A stretch of 64,000 nt of DNA, from assembly GCF_003007785.1 (NCBI RefSeq), contig NZ_PXOH01000008.1, forward strand, positions 113,007-177,006, written 5' to 3'. Source of the stretch: Aphanothece hegewaldii CCALA 016 (GTDB lineage: Bacteria; Cyanobacteriota; Cyanobacteriia; Cyanobacteriales; Microcystaceae). Under the pieces are notes generated by a model. It did not search any database, was not told the origin of the DNA, and was given only the letters and a program-made list of their open reading frames with translations. Each line of letters opens with the position of its first letter. Position 1 is the first letter of the stretch. Below are positions 17,917-26,275 of this stretch, piece after piece. Made by a program: the position numbers and the translations under genes.

Positions 17917-18005
17917 AGCTTGATCTACTCTTCACTTAAATTGATTGGGAGTTTTGTGATTTAAGTCTATTTAAAATTATACAATACATTTTTTTTTCTC
18001 AAAGA

Positions 18006-18548
18006 TTATCCATCAACTTTTTCAATTGTGCCGCGAATATCGTTTAAATCGATGTAGCGATCGGTTACATTTCTCAATTCTCTTGCGATCATTCCTTCTG
18101 TTGAAACTACAGTAATATGAGTATTTTTTGATCTTAATAATTCGATCGCTCTTTCAAAGTCTCCATCTCCGCTAAACAGAATTACGCGATCATATTGTTC
18201 AACGGTATTAAACATATCGACGACGATTTCTATATCTAAGTTGGCTTTTTGAGAATAACGTCCTGAACTATCGTCATAATATTCTTTAAGTATTTTTGTT
18301 CTAACGGTGTAACCTAGGCTAATTAAGGCATCTCTAAAACCTCTTTGATCCTGAGAATCTTTTAAACCTGTGTACCAAAACGCATTGATTAAAGACACAT
18401 AAGGATCATTAGTAAAATATTCTAAAACTCGTTTAGGATCAAAAAACCAGCCATTTTTCTGTTGAGCATAAAACATATTATTTCCATCAACAAAAATTGA
18501 TAATCTATTTCTTGGATAAAAACAAGTACAATTATGAGAATTTGTCAT
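18006..18548 (-). CDS. LabA-like NYN-domain protein
   Basis: About 180 aa from the ATG at 18548; a GTG three codons upstream is possible. It has the NYN/PIN-like ribonuclease fold with conserved acidic residues: LSIFVDGNNMFY, ANLDIEIVVDMF and VILFSGDGDFERAIELL. This is the LabA subgroup. LabA in Synechococcus elongatus acts in circadian output, but paralogues are common, so this gene need not be the orthologue. It has no same-strand partner; about 290 AT-rich bases lie upstream. Confidence 0.85.
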   Translation of the reverse strand: MTNSHNCTCFYPRNRLSIFVDGNNMFYAQQKNGWFFDPKRVLEYFTNDPYVSLINAFWYTGLKDSQDQRGFRDALISLGYTVRTKILKEYYDDSSGRYSQKANLDIEIVVDMFNTVEQYDRVILFSGDGDFERAIELLRSKNTHITVVSTEGMIARELRNVTDRYIDLNDIRGTIEKVDG

Positions 18549-18838
18549 AAAACACACAAATTGAATTTAATATATATAAATAATCTGAATTAAGGACAAA
18601 GATTCTCTCTCAAGAAAAGACAGAATCATTTGACCAAATAAGAATATTAGATAATGGATAATATAGCTTTTACCCAAAAAGTAAAAGACTTAATTATATT
18701 AGGAAGTCGGACGAGATAAGAGCTAATTTATTGGATTTAATAAGATACAAGATAGATAAACTCAGAAAAATTTTCCAAATTTAGTCTTGATTAAATTTAT
18801 CCCTAAAGATAACAATTCTGTCAAGTCGTTTCTTATTT
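18549..18838. other. 290-bp AT-rich non-coding region
   Basis: This lies between the LabA-like gene and the upstream sulfurtransferase, both on the minus strand. I see no RNA gene, strong terminator or repeat. It should contain the LabA-like promoter. Confidence 0.35.
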
Positions 18839-19672
18839 TTAGCTAGACGCGAGCAAATAAGAACACCAATCACTCCAACCACCTGGATACAGTTTGATAT
18901 TCTGCCGTCTGGTGAGGGTTAAAGAGAAGATATTGACACAGGCTGTTACTCCAGAGCCACAATAAATAATCATTTCCTCTGTCGTTTGATAATTGTCCCA
19001 CAAACGCTGTTGATCTTCTATAGGATGAAAATAACCCGATTCATCGATAACTTGATTCCAAGGCGAATTAACTGCCCCTTGAATATGTCCGGCAATGGGA
19101 TCGATGGGTTCTCGTATTCCCGAATAGCGATCGCCTTCTCTCGAATCGACTAAAATAGCTGATGGTTTATCTTTTAAAGCTTTAACAGTATCATAATCGA
19201 CAATCCAATCTGACTGAATCTGAGGAATAAACTGAGTCGGTATCGGAGTCGGTAAATCGTTGCTGATGGGGTTTCCTGCGGTTATCCAGCCTAGAAAACC
19301 GCCATCAAGTATGGAGACACGTTCATGTCCTAAATATCGTAATAACCACCAAAGACGAGCCGCAAAACAAGAACGATTTTCATCGTAAGCAATCACCCAA
19401 GTTTCACCCGATTTAATGCCGATTGAGCCTAATTTGGCTGCTAATTGTTCAGGATTTGGTAAGGGATGTCTACCGCCATGTTTAGCCACTGGAGCCGATA
19501 AATCCCGATTTAAGTCTAAAAAATAAGCCCCTTGAATATGATTTGTTAAATATTGTTGATAGCCCCAATTAGGATCAGCTAATTGAAAACGACAGTCAAT
19601 AATAATTACAGATGGGTTGTCAAGTTGTTGAGCCAACCATTGAGAAGAAACAATAGGCGAAAAATCATTCAT
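18839..19672 (-). CDS. Two-domain rhodanese sulfurtransferase
   Basis: This 277-aa protein has an inactive N-terminal rhodanese domain (VIIIDCRFQLADPNWG, SILDGGFLGW) and a catalytic C-terminal one with the active loop YCGSGVTACV. The CGSGVTA loop is the type found in 3-mercaptopyruvate sulfurtransferases (SseA) rather than classical thiosulfate rhodaneses, though the substrate is not settled. Its start overlaps the end of the upstream RsbW-like gene by 8 bases, so the two are probably translationally coupled despite unlike functions. Confidence 0.9.
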   Translation of the reverse strand: MNDFSPIVSSQWLAQQLDNPSVIIIDCRFQLADPNWGYQQYLTNHIQGAYFLDLNRDLSAPVAKHGGRHPLPNPEQLAAKLGSIGIKSGETWVIAYDENRSCFAARLWWLLRYLGHERVSILDGGFLGWITAGNPISNDLPTPIPTQFIPQIQSDWIVDYDTVKALKDKPSAILVDSREGDRYSGIREPIDPIAGHIQGAVNSPWNQVIDESGYFHPIEDQQRLWDNYQTTEEMIIYCGSGVTACVNIFSLTLTRRQNIKLYPGGWSDWCSYLLASS

Positions 19673-20132
19673 CGGTTAATTGAGAAGAGTTCAGATCGGA
19701 AAAAGGTTTGATAATTAATAAACAGTTGCGATTGTCTTCAGTACGAAGATAACTTAAATGAGTGGCAATTTTTTGTAAAATCGGTAATCCTTGTCCATGA
19801 CCAGCAAAATGATCTAGGTTCTTGTGTTGATTAGCCAAGAAAGCATTAAGATCAAAAGGAGAACCATAATCCCAAATGCGAATTTCTAGTCCATCGTGTT
19901 CTAGGGTAATCTCGATTTCGATCGGAACCTCTCGCGGAAGATTTTTATGAGCATGGCGCACAGCATTAGTAAACCCCTCTGCTAAGGCGAGTTGACACTG
20001 TAACCAATCTTTTCTAGGTATCCAAGGTTGGTTGAGTTGGTCAAAATAGCCCAAAACTTGGTCTAATGCTTTTAGGTCGCTTTCTAGCTTAAAGAAAACT
20101 TTCAACTGTGCGATCGCCTCTTTGCTATCCAT
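19665..20132 (-). CDS. RsbW/SpoIIAB-like serine kinase (anti-sigma regulatory factor)
   Basis: This 155-aa single GHKL ATPase domain has an N-box EGFTNAVRHAHKN, a G1-type box IRIWDYGSPFD and a G2 box GHGQGLPILQKIA. There are no sensor or receiver domains. Such proteins phosphorylate a STAS antagonist and sequester a sigma factor or another target. The REC-PP2C phosphatase (20345) is divergently transcribed from it and the STAS protein (21492) follows, so all three partners of a switch lie within 2.2 kb. It overlaps the rhodanese gene by 8 bases. Confidence 0.88.
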   Translation of the reverse strand: MDSKEAIAQLKVFFKLESDLKALDQVLGYFDQLNQPWIPRKDWLQCQLALAEGFTNAVRHAHKNLPREVPIEIEITLEHDGLEIRIWDYGSPFDLNAFLANQHKNLDHFAGHGQGLPILQKIATHLSYLRTEDNRNCLLIIKPFSDLNSSQLTDE

Positions 20133-20344
20133 TAAGTCTTTGCTATAAGGTTGTAATGATTAAATGACCCCCCACCCCGACTCAGGTTCTTTTAAAGAAA
20201 TTGAGAAAACAATTTTTAAAAGAGAAGTCATTTTACTCATGACTATCAAAAATAATTTTATCTTGTTATTAATCTTTGTTCAAATTAAATCTGATTTTCT
20301 AGAAAGGTTTAATTTTAAACACTGATCCGATAGACTAATAAGCT

Positions 20345-21481
20345 ATGGCTCAAATACTTGTTATAGATGATGATTCATCGATTCAATTATTGCTCAAACG
20401 CGCTTTAACCTATAGTGGTCATAATGTAAGTTTAGCAAGTGACGGAGCAGAAGGACTCAAAATGGCGATTCAGCTTTGTCCAGATTTGATCATTTGTGAT
20501 TGGTTAATGCCGAAAATGAATGGATTAGAAGTTTGTCGACACATTAAATCTCGTTCTGAACTTTCAACAACTTTTTTGATTTTGGTGACTTCTCTGGGAT
20601 CAGTAGACGATCGAGTTAAGGGACTTGATGCGGGGGCGGATGATTTTTTATGTAAACCGATCGAGATTAATGAGTTACAAGCTAGAGTCCGTGCTGGTTT
20701 AAGGTTACATCAATTGAGTTATGATTTACAACAGCAAAAACAATTACTAGAAGCAGAATTAGCGGAAGCTGCTGACTATGTTCGTTCAATTTTACCGGCT
20801 CCTGTCCAAGAATCGACTTTAAAAATTGATTTTCGTTTTTTTCCGTCTCGACAACTCGGTGGTGATGGTTTTGATTATTATTGGTTAGATCAAGATCATT
20901 TGGCGATCTATTTATTAGATGTTTCGGGACATGGTTTACGTTCGGCTTTACCTTCTCTTTCTGTGATTAATTTGTTGCGTAGTCAAGGTTTAAATCAGGT
21001 AAATTATTCTTGTCCCAGTGAAGTTTTAGGGGGTCTCAATAGAACTTTTCAAATTACGCCTCGCAATGACAAATACTTTACGATCTGGTATGGGGTGTAT
21101 TGTCGTAAAAATGCTCAATTAACCTATTCTAGTGCTGGTCATCCTCCTGCTGTTTTATTATCGAATCAAAGCGGAGAAATTACGGAAAAAAGGCTAAAAA
21201 CGACGGGTTTTCCGATTGGTATGTTTGAAGAAGCCGAGTATGTTGATCACACTTGTTCAATTAATCCTGATTCAAGTCTTTATATTTTTAGTGATGGGAT
21301 TTACGAAATTGAGCAGACTAATGGCAAGATTTTTGGTTTAGAAAATTTTATTAGTCTCCTGAAAACTTATTATCAAAAATCACCCAATAATTTAGAAGAA
21401 TTAATGCAAAAGGTACATAATTTACATCAAGTTAGTCATTTAGATGATGATCTTTCGATTATGCAAATTAATTTTGATTAG
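20345..21481 (+). CDS. Response regulator with PP2C (RsbU/SpoIIE-type) phosphatase domain
   Basis: This 378-aa protein has a receiver domain at residues ~2-120 with phospho-acceptor Asp in LIICDWLMPKMNG and Lys in FLCKPIEI. A coiled-coil linker (~120-150) follows, then a PPM-type phosphatase domain (~165-375) with metal-binding acids in GGDGFDYYWLD, LLDVSGHGLRSAL, SAGHPPAVLL and IFSDGIYE. It is expected to dephosphorylate a STAS antagonist when its receiver is phosphorylated by a histidine kinase encoded elsewhere. It is divergent from the RsbW-like gene and convergent with the STAS gene. Confidence 0.93.
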   Translation: MAQILVIDDDSSIQLLLKRALTYSGHNVSLASDGAEGLKMAIQLCPDLIICDWLMPKMNGLEVCRHIKSRSELSTTFLILVTSLGSVDDRVKGLDAGADDFLCKPIEINELQARVRAGLRLHQLSYDLQQQKQLLEAELAEAADYVRSILPAPVQESTLKIDFRFFPSRQLGGDGFDYYWLDQDHLAIYLLDVSGHGLRSALPSLSVINLLRSQGLNQVNYSCPSEVLGGLNRTFQITPRNDKYFTIWYGVYCRKNAQLTYSSAGHPPAVLLSNQSGEITEKRLKTTGFPIGMFEEAEYVDHTCSINPDSSLYIFSDGIYEIEQTNGKIFGLENFISLLKTYYQKSPNNLEELMQKVHNLHQVSHLDDDLSIMQINFD

Positions 21482-21491
21482 GTAAATCTTT

Positions 21492-21809
21492 TCATAATTT
21501 ATTCTTTTCTAATTCTTCAAGACTCGCAAAAACTTCAAAAACTCGATCCATACTCGTTAATTCAAATAACATTTTAATCTGTTCATTAATGGAACAAATA
21601 AACATTTTAGCCCCCGCCGAGCGCACCGCTTTTAAGGATAAAACTAATGCACCTAGTCCCGAACTGTCCATAAAGGTTACATCTTTGAAATCAATAATAA
21701 TTACTTCGGTTTGTGCTTGAACTAATTCATTAATCTCTTGACGAAACTTACTGGCTTGCGTGCTATCTAAAATACCTGATGGTTGAACGACTTTGACGCT
21801 AGAAGTCAT
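21492..21809 (-). CDS. STAS-domain anti-sigma factor antagonist (RsbV/SpoIIAA-like)
   Basis: This 105-aa single STAS domain has the phosphorylatable Ser in VTFMDSSGLGALVL. In partner switching its dephosphorylated form binds the RsbW-like kinase and frees the kinase's target. The presumed kinase (19665) and phosphatase (20345) are the neighbouring genes. The ends of this gene and the phosphatase are 10 bases apart and convergent. Confidence 0.93.
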   Translation of the reverse strand: MTSSVKVVQPSGILDSTQASKFRQEINELVQAQTEVIIIDFKDVTFMDSSGLGALVLSLKAVRSAGAKMFICSINEQIKMLFELTSMDRVFEVFASLEELEKNKL

Positions 21810-21942
21810 AATTGAACAATCCTAATTGCTGAAAATATTTAATCTAATATTTAGGTATCTTACCTGATTTCTAGATTATACCTAGTCTGAACATTCTCAA
21901 ATTTGCTTTGATGGTAATAGTGATATAGATCAGGTTCAACCT

Positions 21943-23601
21943 ATGCAAGCAAAAGATGTCATTATAATTGGGGCGGGTCACAATGGATTAGTCTGCGCGG
22001 CCTATCTTCTTAAAGCGGGTTACAAGGTATTATTACTGGAAAAACGACCCGTACCAGGGGGTGCAGCAACGACAGAAGAAGCAATGCCCACTGAAGCCCC
22101 AGGCTTTAAGTTTAACCTTTGTGCGATCGATCATGAGTTTATTTTTTTGGGTCCGATTATTGAAGAACTGAACTTACAAGAGTACGGTTTAGAATATCTT
22201 TTTTGTGATCCAACGGTCTTTTGTCCCCATCCCGACGGAAAATATTTTTTAGCACATCGATCGCTTTCTAAAACTTGTGCTGAAATTGCTCGCTACAGTC
22301 AACGTGATGCAGAAAAATACGCCGAATTTATTCAATATTGGGATCAGTTAATGCGTTCAGTCGCACCGATGTTTAATGTTCCACCACAAGCAATTTTTGA
22401 AATTATCAAAAGTTATGACCTAGAAACGCTTAAAACGGTCTGGAAAATGGCTGGATCAAAGAAAAAAGCTCTTGACTTTATTCGCACGATGATCAGTTCT
22501 CCCGAAGATATTTTAAATGAATGGTTTGATACTGAAATTGTGAAAGCTCCTTTAGCGCGTCTTGCTGCCGAAATTGGCGCACCACCCTCCCAAAAAGGCA
22601 TTACATCAGGCATGATGATGATGGCGATGCGTCATAATCCAGGTATGGCACGACCAAAAGGGGGAACGGGTGCGTTAACTCAGGTGTTGGTGAAGTTGGT
22701 TCAGTCTTTAGGAGGTGTGATTCTTACAGAACAAAGGGTTAAAGATGTTTTAATTGATGATGGTCGTGCGATCGGTGTTCGGGTCGAAAATGGCATAGAA
22801 TATCGGGCTACTAAAGGAGTGATTTCTAATATTGATGCGCGACGGCTATTTTTACAATTGGTTGAACCAGCGGCTATTAACCAAGCTGATCCAGAATTAC
22901 GCGATCGTATTGAGCGAAGATTGGTGAATAATAACGAAACAATTCTTAAAATTGATTGTGCGCTCTCGGAAGCTCCCCGTTTTGAAGCTTGGGGTCACAA
23001 AGATGAGCATTTAATCGGTACAATTCTCATTGCTGATAGCGTGCGACAGGTGGAAAAAGCACACGCTTTAACAATTATGGGAGAAATTCCCGATCAAGAT
23101 CCATCTATTTATATAGATGTTCCGACGATGCTCGATCCGACGATGGCACCAGAGGGAAAACATACGCTTTGGATCGAGTTTTTCGCCCCCTATCAAATTG
23201 CTGATGCTCAAGGTACGGGGTTAAATGGTACGGGTTGGACAGATGAACTTAAAAATAAAGTAGCCGATCGCGTAATAGATAAGTTAGCTGACTACGCACC
23301 AAACCTAAAACAATCTATTATCGCCCGTCGCGTTGAAAGTCCTGCCGAATTGGGAGAACGGCTTGGCTCATACAAAGGAAATTATTATCATTTGGATATG
23401 ACGCTTGATCAAATGATTTTCTTGCGCCCTTTACCCGAAATTGCTAACTACAAAACACCGATCAAAGGTTTATATCTTACAGGTGCGGGAACTCACCCCG
23501 GTGGATCTATTTCAGGAATGCCCGGACGCAATTGTGCTAATGTTTTTCTGGCTGAGAATCGTTCTATTGTTGGGAAATTAAAAGGTTTATTTCGCTCTTA
23601 G
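21943..23601 (+). CDS. crtO: CrtO-type beta-carotene ketolase
   Basis: This 552-aa flavoprotein is related to phytoene desaturases. It has an N-terminal dinucleotide fold VIIIGAGHNGLVCAAYLL, then EKRPVPGGAATTEE, RPKGGTGALTQVL in the middle, and the C-terminal YLTGAGTHPGGSISGMPG. It matches my memory of cyanobacterial CrtO along its whole length, including CAIDHEFIFLGP and GTGWTDELK. CrtO introduces keto groups (echinenone, canthaxanthin) and is unrelated to CrtW. Echinenone matters for photoprotection and for loading orange carotenoid protein. It is monocistronic. Confidence 0.88.
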   Translation: MQAKDVIIIGAGHNGLVCAAYLLKAGYKVLLLEKRPVPGGAATTEEAMPTEAPGFKFNLCAIDHEFIFLGPIIEELNLQEYGLEYLFCDPTVFCPHPDGKYFLAHRSLSKTCAEIARYSQRDAEKYAEFIQYWDQLMRSVAPMFNVPPQAIFEIIKSYDLETLKTVWKMAGSKKKALDFIRTMISSPEDILNEWFDTEIVKAPLARLAAEIGAPPSQKGITSGMMMMAMRHNPGMARPKGGTGALTQVLVKLVQSLGGVILTEQRVKDVLIDDGRAIGVRVENGIEYRATKGVISNIDARRLFLQLVEPAAINQADPELRDRIERRLVNNNETILKIDCALSEAPRFEAWGHKDEHLIGTILIADSVRQVEKAHALTIMGEIPDQDPSIYIDVPTMLDPTMAPEGKHTLWIEFFAPYQIADAQGTGLNGTGWTDELKNKVADRVIDKLADYAPNLKQSIIARRVESPAELGERLGSYKGNYYHLDMTLDQMIFLRPLPEIANYKTPIKGLYLTGAGTHPGGSISGMPGRNCANVFLAENRSIVGKLKGLFRS

Positions 23602-23666
23602 GTTTTGAAAATACGCCAGCCACCCTTAAAAAACCCTCTCTCTATTAAATAACAGACAGATCAAGT

Positions 23667-23701
23667 GTAGGGGTTTGGTCTCCAAACCCTTGATAAAGAC
23701 G
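23667..23701 (+). repeat. Inverted element GGGTTTGGTCTCCAAACCC
   Basis: A near-perfect inverted repeat (GGGTTTGG, TCT, CCAAACCC) followed by TTGATAAAGACG lies between crtO and hli. A degenerate copy on the other strand lies at 8832-8865. It could act as a crtO transcription stop. Confidence 0.55.
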
Positions 23702-23887
23702 TTTCGACGCTCACTATAAGCACGTTTATCTTGTCTGTATTTTTTGTAACAATTTTTATATAATAATAACTTATATATTAATTAAGCAAGGAAAAGTAAA
23801 GAAATATTGCAATCAAAGAAAAATTACGTTACATTTAATAACAAGAACTTGACTTTACTGCTATCTTACTTACACGGAGTTACGATC

Positions 23888-24025
23888 ATGGAAAAAGAAA
23901 AATTTGGCTTTACCGCATTCGCTGAAAACTGGAACGGACGTTTAGCTATGCTAGGTTTCGTGATTGGCGTTGCTACCGAGTTAGTTACTGGTAAAGGTAT
24001 TCTTGCCCAACTCGGCTTAATGTAA
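23888..24025 (+). CDS. High-light-inducible protein (one-helix chlorophyll-binding)
   Basis: This 45-aa protein starts at the ATG at 23888, which has GGAG about 9 bases upstream; a longer open frame upstream of it lacks support. The chlorophyll-binding motif FAENWNGRLAMLGFVIGV is complete, with the ExxNGR residues. It has one thylakoid transmembrane helix. Hli/Scp proteins bind chlorophyll and carotenoid and protect photosystem assembly under excess light. Its place directly after crtO fits a photoprotective theme, though the 286-base gap suggests separate transcription. Confidence 0.92.
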   Translation: MEKEKFGFTAFAENWNGRLAMLGFVIGVATELVTGKGILAQLGLM

Positions 24026-24078
24026 TTGTTTTTTAGTTGATTCCATCTATCTATCAAATACCGTCCAACTTGAATTTA

Positions 24079-24116
24079 GGGGTGTGATCATATTCGATCG
24101 CATCCTTTTAATTTTT
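24079..24116 (+). terminator. Rho-independent terminator after hli
   Basis: A GC-containing stem (GGTGTGATC with GATCGCATCC, allowing one bulge and a G-T pair) is followed by TTTTAATTTTT. Confidence 0.5.
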
Positions 24117-24173
24117 CGTTTCCTGCAATGACGGATAATAGATGAGGAAAATTTAGGTTCAAAGAGGATTAAG

Positions 24174-25067
24174 GTGACAATTCCATTTCAGACAATTATT
24201 GCCAAACTAAACGAATTTTGGTCACAACAAGGGTGTTTAATCGCGCAACCCTATGATACTGAAAAAGGGGCTGGAACCATGTCCCCTCATACTTTTTTAC
24301 GTGCGATCGGTCCTGAACCTTGGTCTGTGGCGTATGTAGAACCCTGTCGTCGTCCGACTGATGGGCGTTATGGAGAAAATCCCAATCGTTTTCAACATTA
24401 TTTTCAATATCAAGTATTAATTAAACCCTCGCCGAACAACATTCAAGAAATTTATTTAGATTCCCTAAGAACTTTGGGCATTAATCCCGAAGATCATGAT
24501 ATCCGCTTCGTTGAAGATAACTGGGAATCGCCCACTTTAGGCGCTTGGGGTGTCGGTTGGGAAGTCTGGTTAGATGGGATGGAAATTACCCAGTTTACTT
24601 ACTTTCAACAGTGTGGAGGAATAGATTGTCGCCCCGTTTCGATTGAAATCACCTATGGGTTAGAACGTTTAGCCATGTATTTACAAAATGTGGATTCAAT
24701 CACACAAATTCAATGGAATGAACGGGTAAATTATGGTGAAATTTTCTTGCAAAATGAAATAGAACAGTGTACTTATAATTTTGAAGCCTCTAGCCCAGAT
24801 CTATTATTAAACTTATTTAGTCTGTATGAACAAGAAGCAAAACAACTGATCGAAAGAGGTTTAGTCGTTCCTAGTTTAGACTATGTTCTCAAATGTTCTC
24901 ATACTTTTAATTTATTAGATGCACGAGGCGTTATTGCTGTAGCCCAAAGAACTCGTTATATTGGCAGAATCAGAAATCTAGCGCGAGAAGTAGCGAGTTT
25001 ATATGCAGTACAAAGAGAATCCTTAAACTTTCCTTTAAAACCTGTTGTGGTATCTAGTAATGCCTGA
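24174..25067 (+). CDS. glyQ: Glycyl-tRNA synthetase alpha subunit
   Basis: This 297-aa catalytic subunit belongs to the heterotetrameric bacterial glycyl-tRNA synthetase. It starts at GTG with AGAGGA upstream. Class II motifs are visible: [22 protein letters not shown] opening (here [17 protein letters not shown]), [39 protein letters not shown] and [13 protein letters not shown]. The length fits the family. glyS is not in the window, which is normal for cyanobacteria. The stop codon overlaps the start of the next small gene by 8 bases. Confidence 0.97.
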   Translation: MTIPFQTIIAKLNEFWSQQGCLIAQPYDTEKGAGTMSPHTFLRAIGPEPWSVAYVEPCRRPTDGRYGENPNRFQHYFQYQVLIKPSPNNIQEIYLDSLRTLGINPEDHDIRFVEDNWESPTLGAWGVGWEVWLDGMEITQFTYFQQCGGIDCRPVSIEITYGLERLAMYLQNVDSITQIQWNERVNYGEIFLQNEIEQCTYNFEASSPDLLLNLFSLYEQEAKQLIERGLVVPSLDYVLKCSHTFNLLDARGVIAVAQRTRYIGRIRNLAREVASLYAVQRESLNFPLKPVVVSSNA

Positions 25068-25257
25068 TGATACAAAACATCTTACATCGGATGAATTAGG
25101 GATTTGGCGAACCGAAATCAAAAGAATTAATCAGAATAATATCTTTTGCCATTGTAGAAATTGTAATTATGAATGGGTAGATTCAGTTGAGGGGGTGTTT
25201 TGTCCGAAGTGTCACAGCCATCAAGTTGAATCTATTTCATGCTGGCAATTCCGGTGA
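25060..25257 (+). CDS. Small zinc-ribbon protein overlapping glyQ
   Basis: This is a 65-aa protein from the ATG at 25060. A zinc ribbon is formed by Cys32-x2-Cys35 and Cys48-x2-Cys51 ([17 protein letters not shown]), with extra Cys at 30 and 61. Its start lies within the last codons of glyQ (8-base overlap), so translation is probably coupled to the synthetase. I do not recognise the family. Nucleic-acid binding or a metal-handling role are both possible. A longer reading from an upstream TTG adds five residues and is unlikely. Confidence 0.72.
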   Translation: MPDDTKHLTSDELGIWRTEIKRINQNNIFCHCRNCNYEWVDSVEGVFCPKCHSHQVESISCWQFR

Positions 25258-25279
25258 TGATTAAATTGAACCAATGAGG

Positions 25280-25307
25280 ATCGGGATGTCAAGATAGACA
25301 ACCCGAT
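25280..25307. terminator. Bidirectional hairpin between convergent genes
   Basis: An 11-bp stem with one mismatch (ATCGGGATGTC with GACAACCCGAT) and a 6-nt loop lies between the zinc-ribbon and DUF1830 genes. The flanks are A/T-rich, so it may stop transcription from both sides. Confidence 0.5.
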
Positions 25308-25327
25308 GAACTTTAAAATCTTTAATG

Positions 25328-25732
25328 TTAAGTAGCAGAAGCCAAAACCGCCTTAAAATGATGATTGATGGTACTTCCGGCAGTTTGTTCACTCTTATTT
25401 GAATCTGATTTGCCATTATGAGTTTTAGATTGTTCACTTTTTGCGATCGGTTCAACCCTTAATTCATCATCATCATCATCATCAATAGAAAGACGTTCGC
25501 AAGGAATTGTATCTGATAGAATAGCACTACACATCATGCCTGTATGAATTTCTAACAAAGATTCTGGTAAAGCTTCAAATACTAATCGTTGTCCTGGAAA
25601 CACAACTCTTTCAAAATACCAGTTAGCCATATTACTAATACGCACGACTTGAATGTGACTGGTAGCATTTACATAGCAGCAAAGAATACTCTTCTTTTGA
25701 TCATTTGGCAGTGGATCGAGAATCTGAGCCAT
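25328..25732 (-). CDS. DUF1830-domain protein with acidic, flexible C-terminus
   Basis: This 134-aa protein matches the cyanobacterial DUF1830 pattern over residues ~15-82: CYVNATSHIQVVRI, NWYFERVVFPGQRLVFEA and a final SDTIPCERL. The function is unknown. The last 50 residues are low complexity, beginning with a six-Asp run encoded by a GAT microsatellite and followed by Ser/Lys/Asn-rich sequence. A second poly-Asp gene lies at 29764. It is probably cytoplasmic. Confidence 0.82.
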   Translation of the reverse strand: MAQILDPLPNDQKKSILCCYVNATSHIQVVRISNMANWYFERVVFPGQRLVFEALPESLLEIHTGMMCSAILSDTIPCERLSIDDDDDDELRVEPIAKSEQSKTHNGKSDSNKSEQTAGSTINHHFKAVLASAT

Positions 25733-26275
25733 AGGATTTAAAAAAATCTTATATAGAATTTGTCTTTACCTTTTTACCCTAACACTGTGTGATCCCCATT
25801 GGCTGTAATGATTATTACAATCCCCTAAAAGTTTGCTGGCAACTCGCTAAAAATTTATTATCGTCTTATCTTAAACGATAATCTGACAAATACTTTAGAT
25901 AATAAGCTATTTACTAAAGATTAATAGTTAAGTCAACAGAACTAAGATTTTTAATTTTGGTTAGCTTATTTTTTCATTATGTCAAGTCGCAAATGCAATT
26001 TAGGCAAAAGCATAATCCGATATGGTGATAATGTCAAGTCTGATTCACTTTACGAGAGCCGAGGCATTTGCCTTAAAGTTAAGTTATATTAAATATATGC
26101 TCACAAACTGGTCTTGGAGGGTAAACAGATTATTACAGGAAGTGAATACATAACATAAAAAAGTTTTATTTTAAGAAAAATTTACATTTTTTTCTTGAGG
26201 CAAGTCCAACAAACTTGATTCAAGTCAACCAATTTCATTAATAAAAAAGCCTTAAGTTGAATAAAGAATCTAAAA
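25733..26275. other. 543-bp non-coding region
   Basis: This very AT-rich divergent region contains a few weak palindromes (for example TATCGT/ACGATA at 25859-25880). I find no tRNA, riboswitch or repeated element. It should hold promoters for the DUF1830 and radical SAM genes and could host a small RNA, which cannot be judged by eye. Confidence 0.35.
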
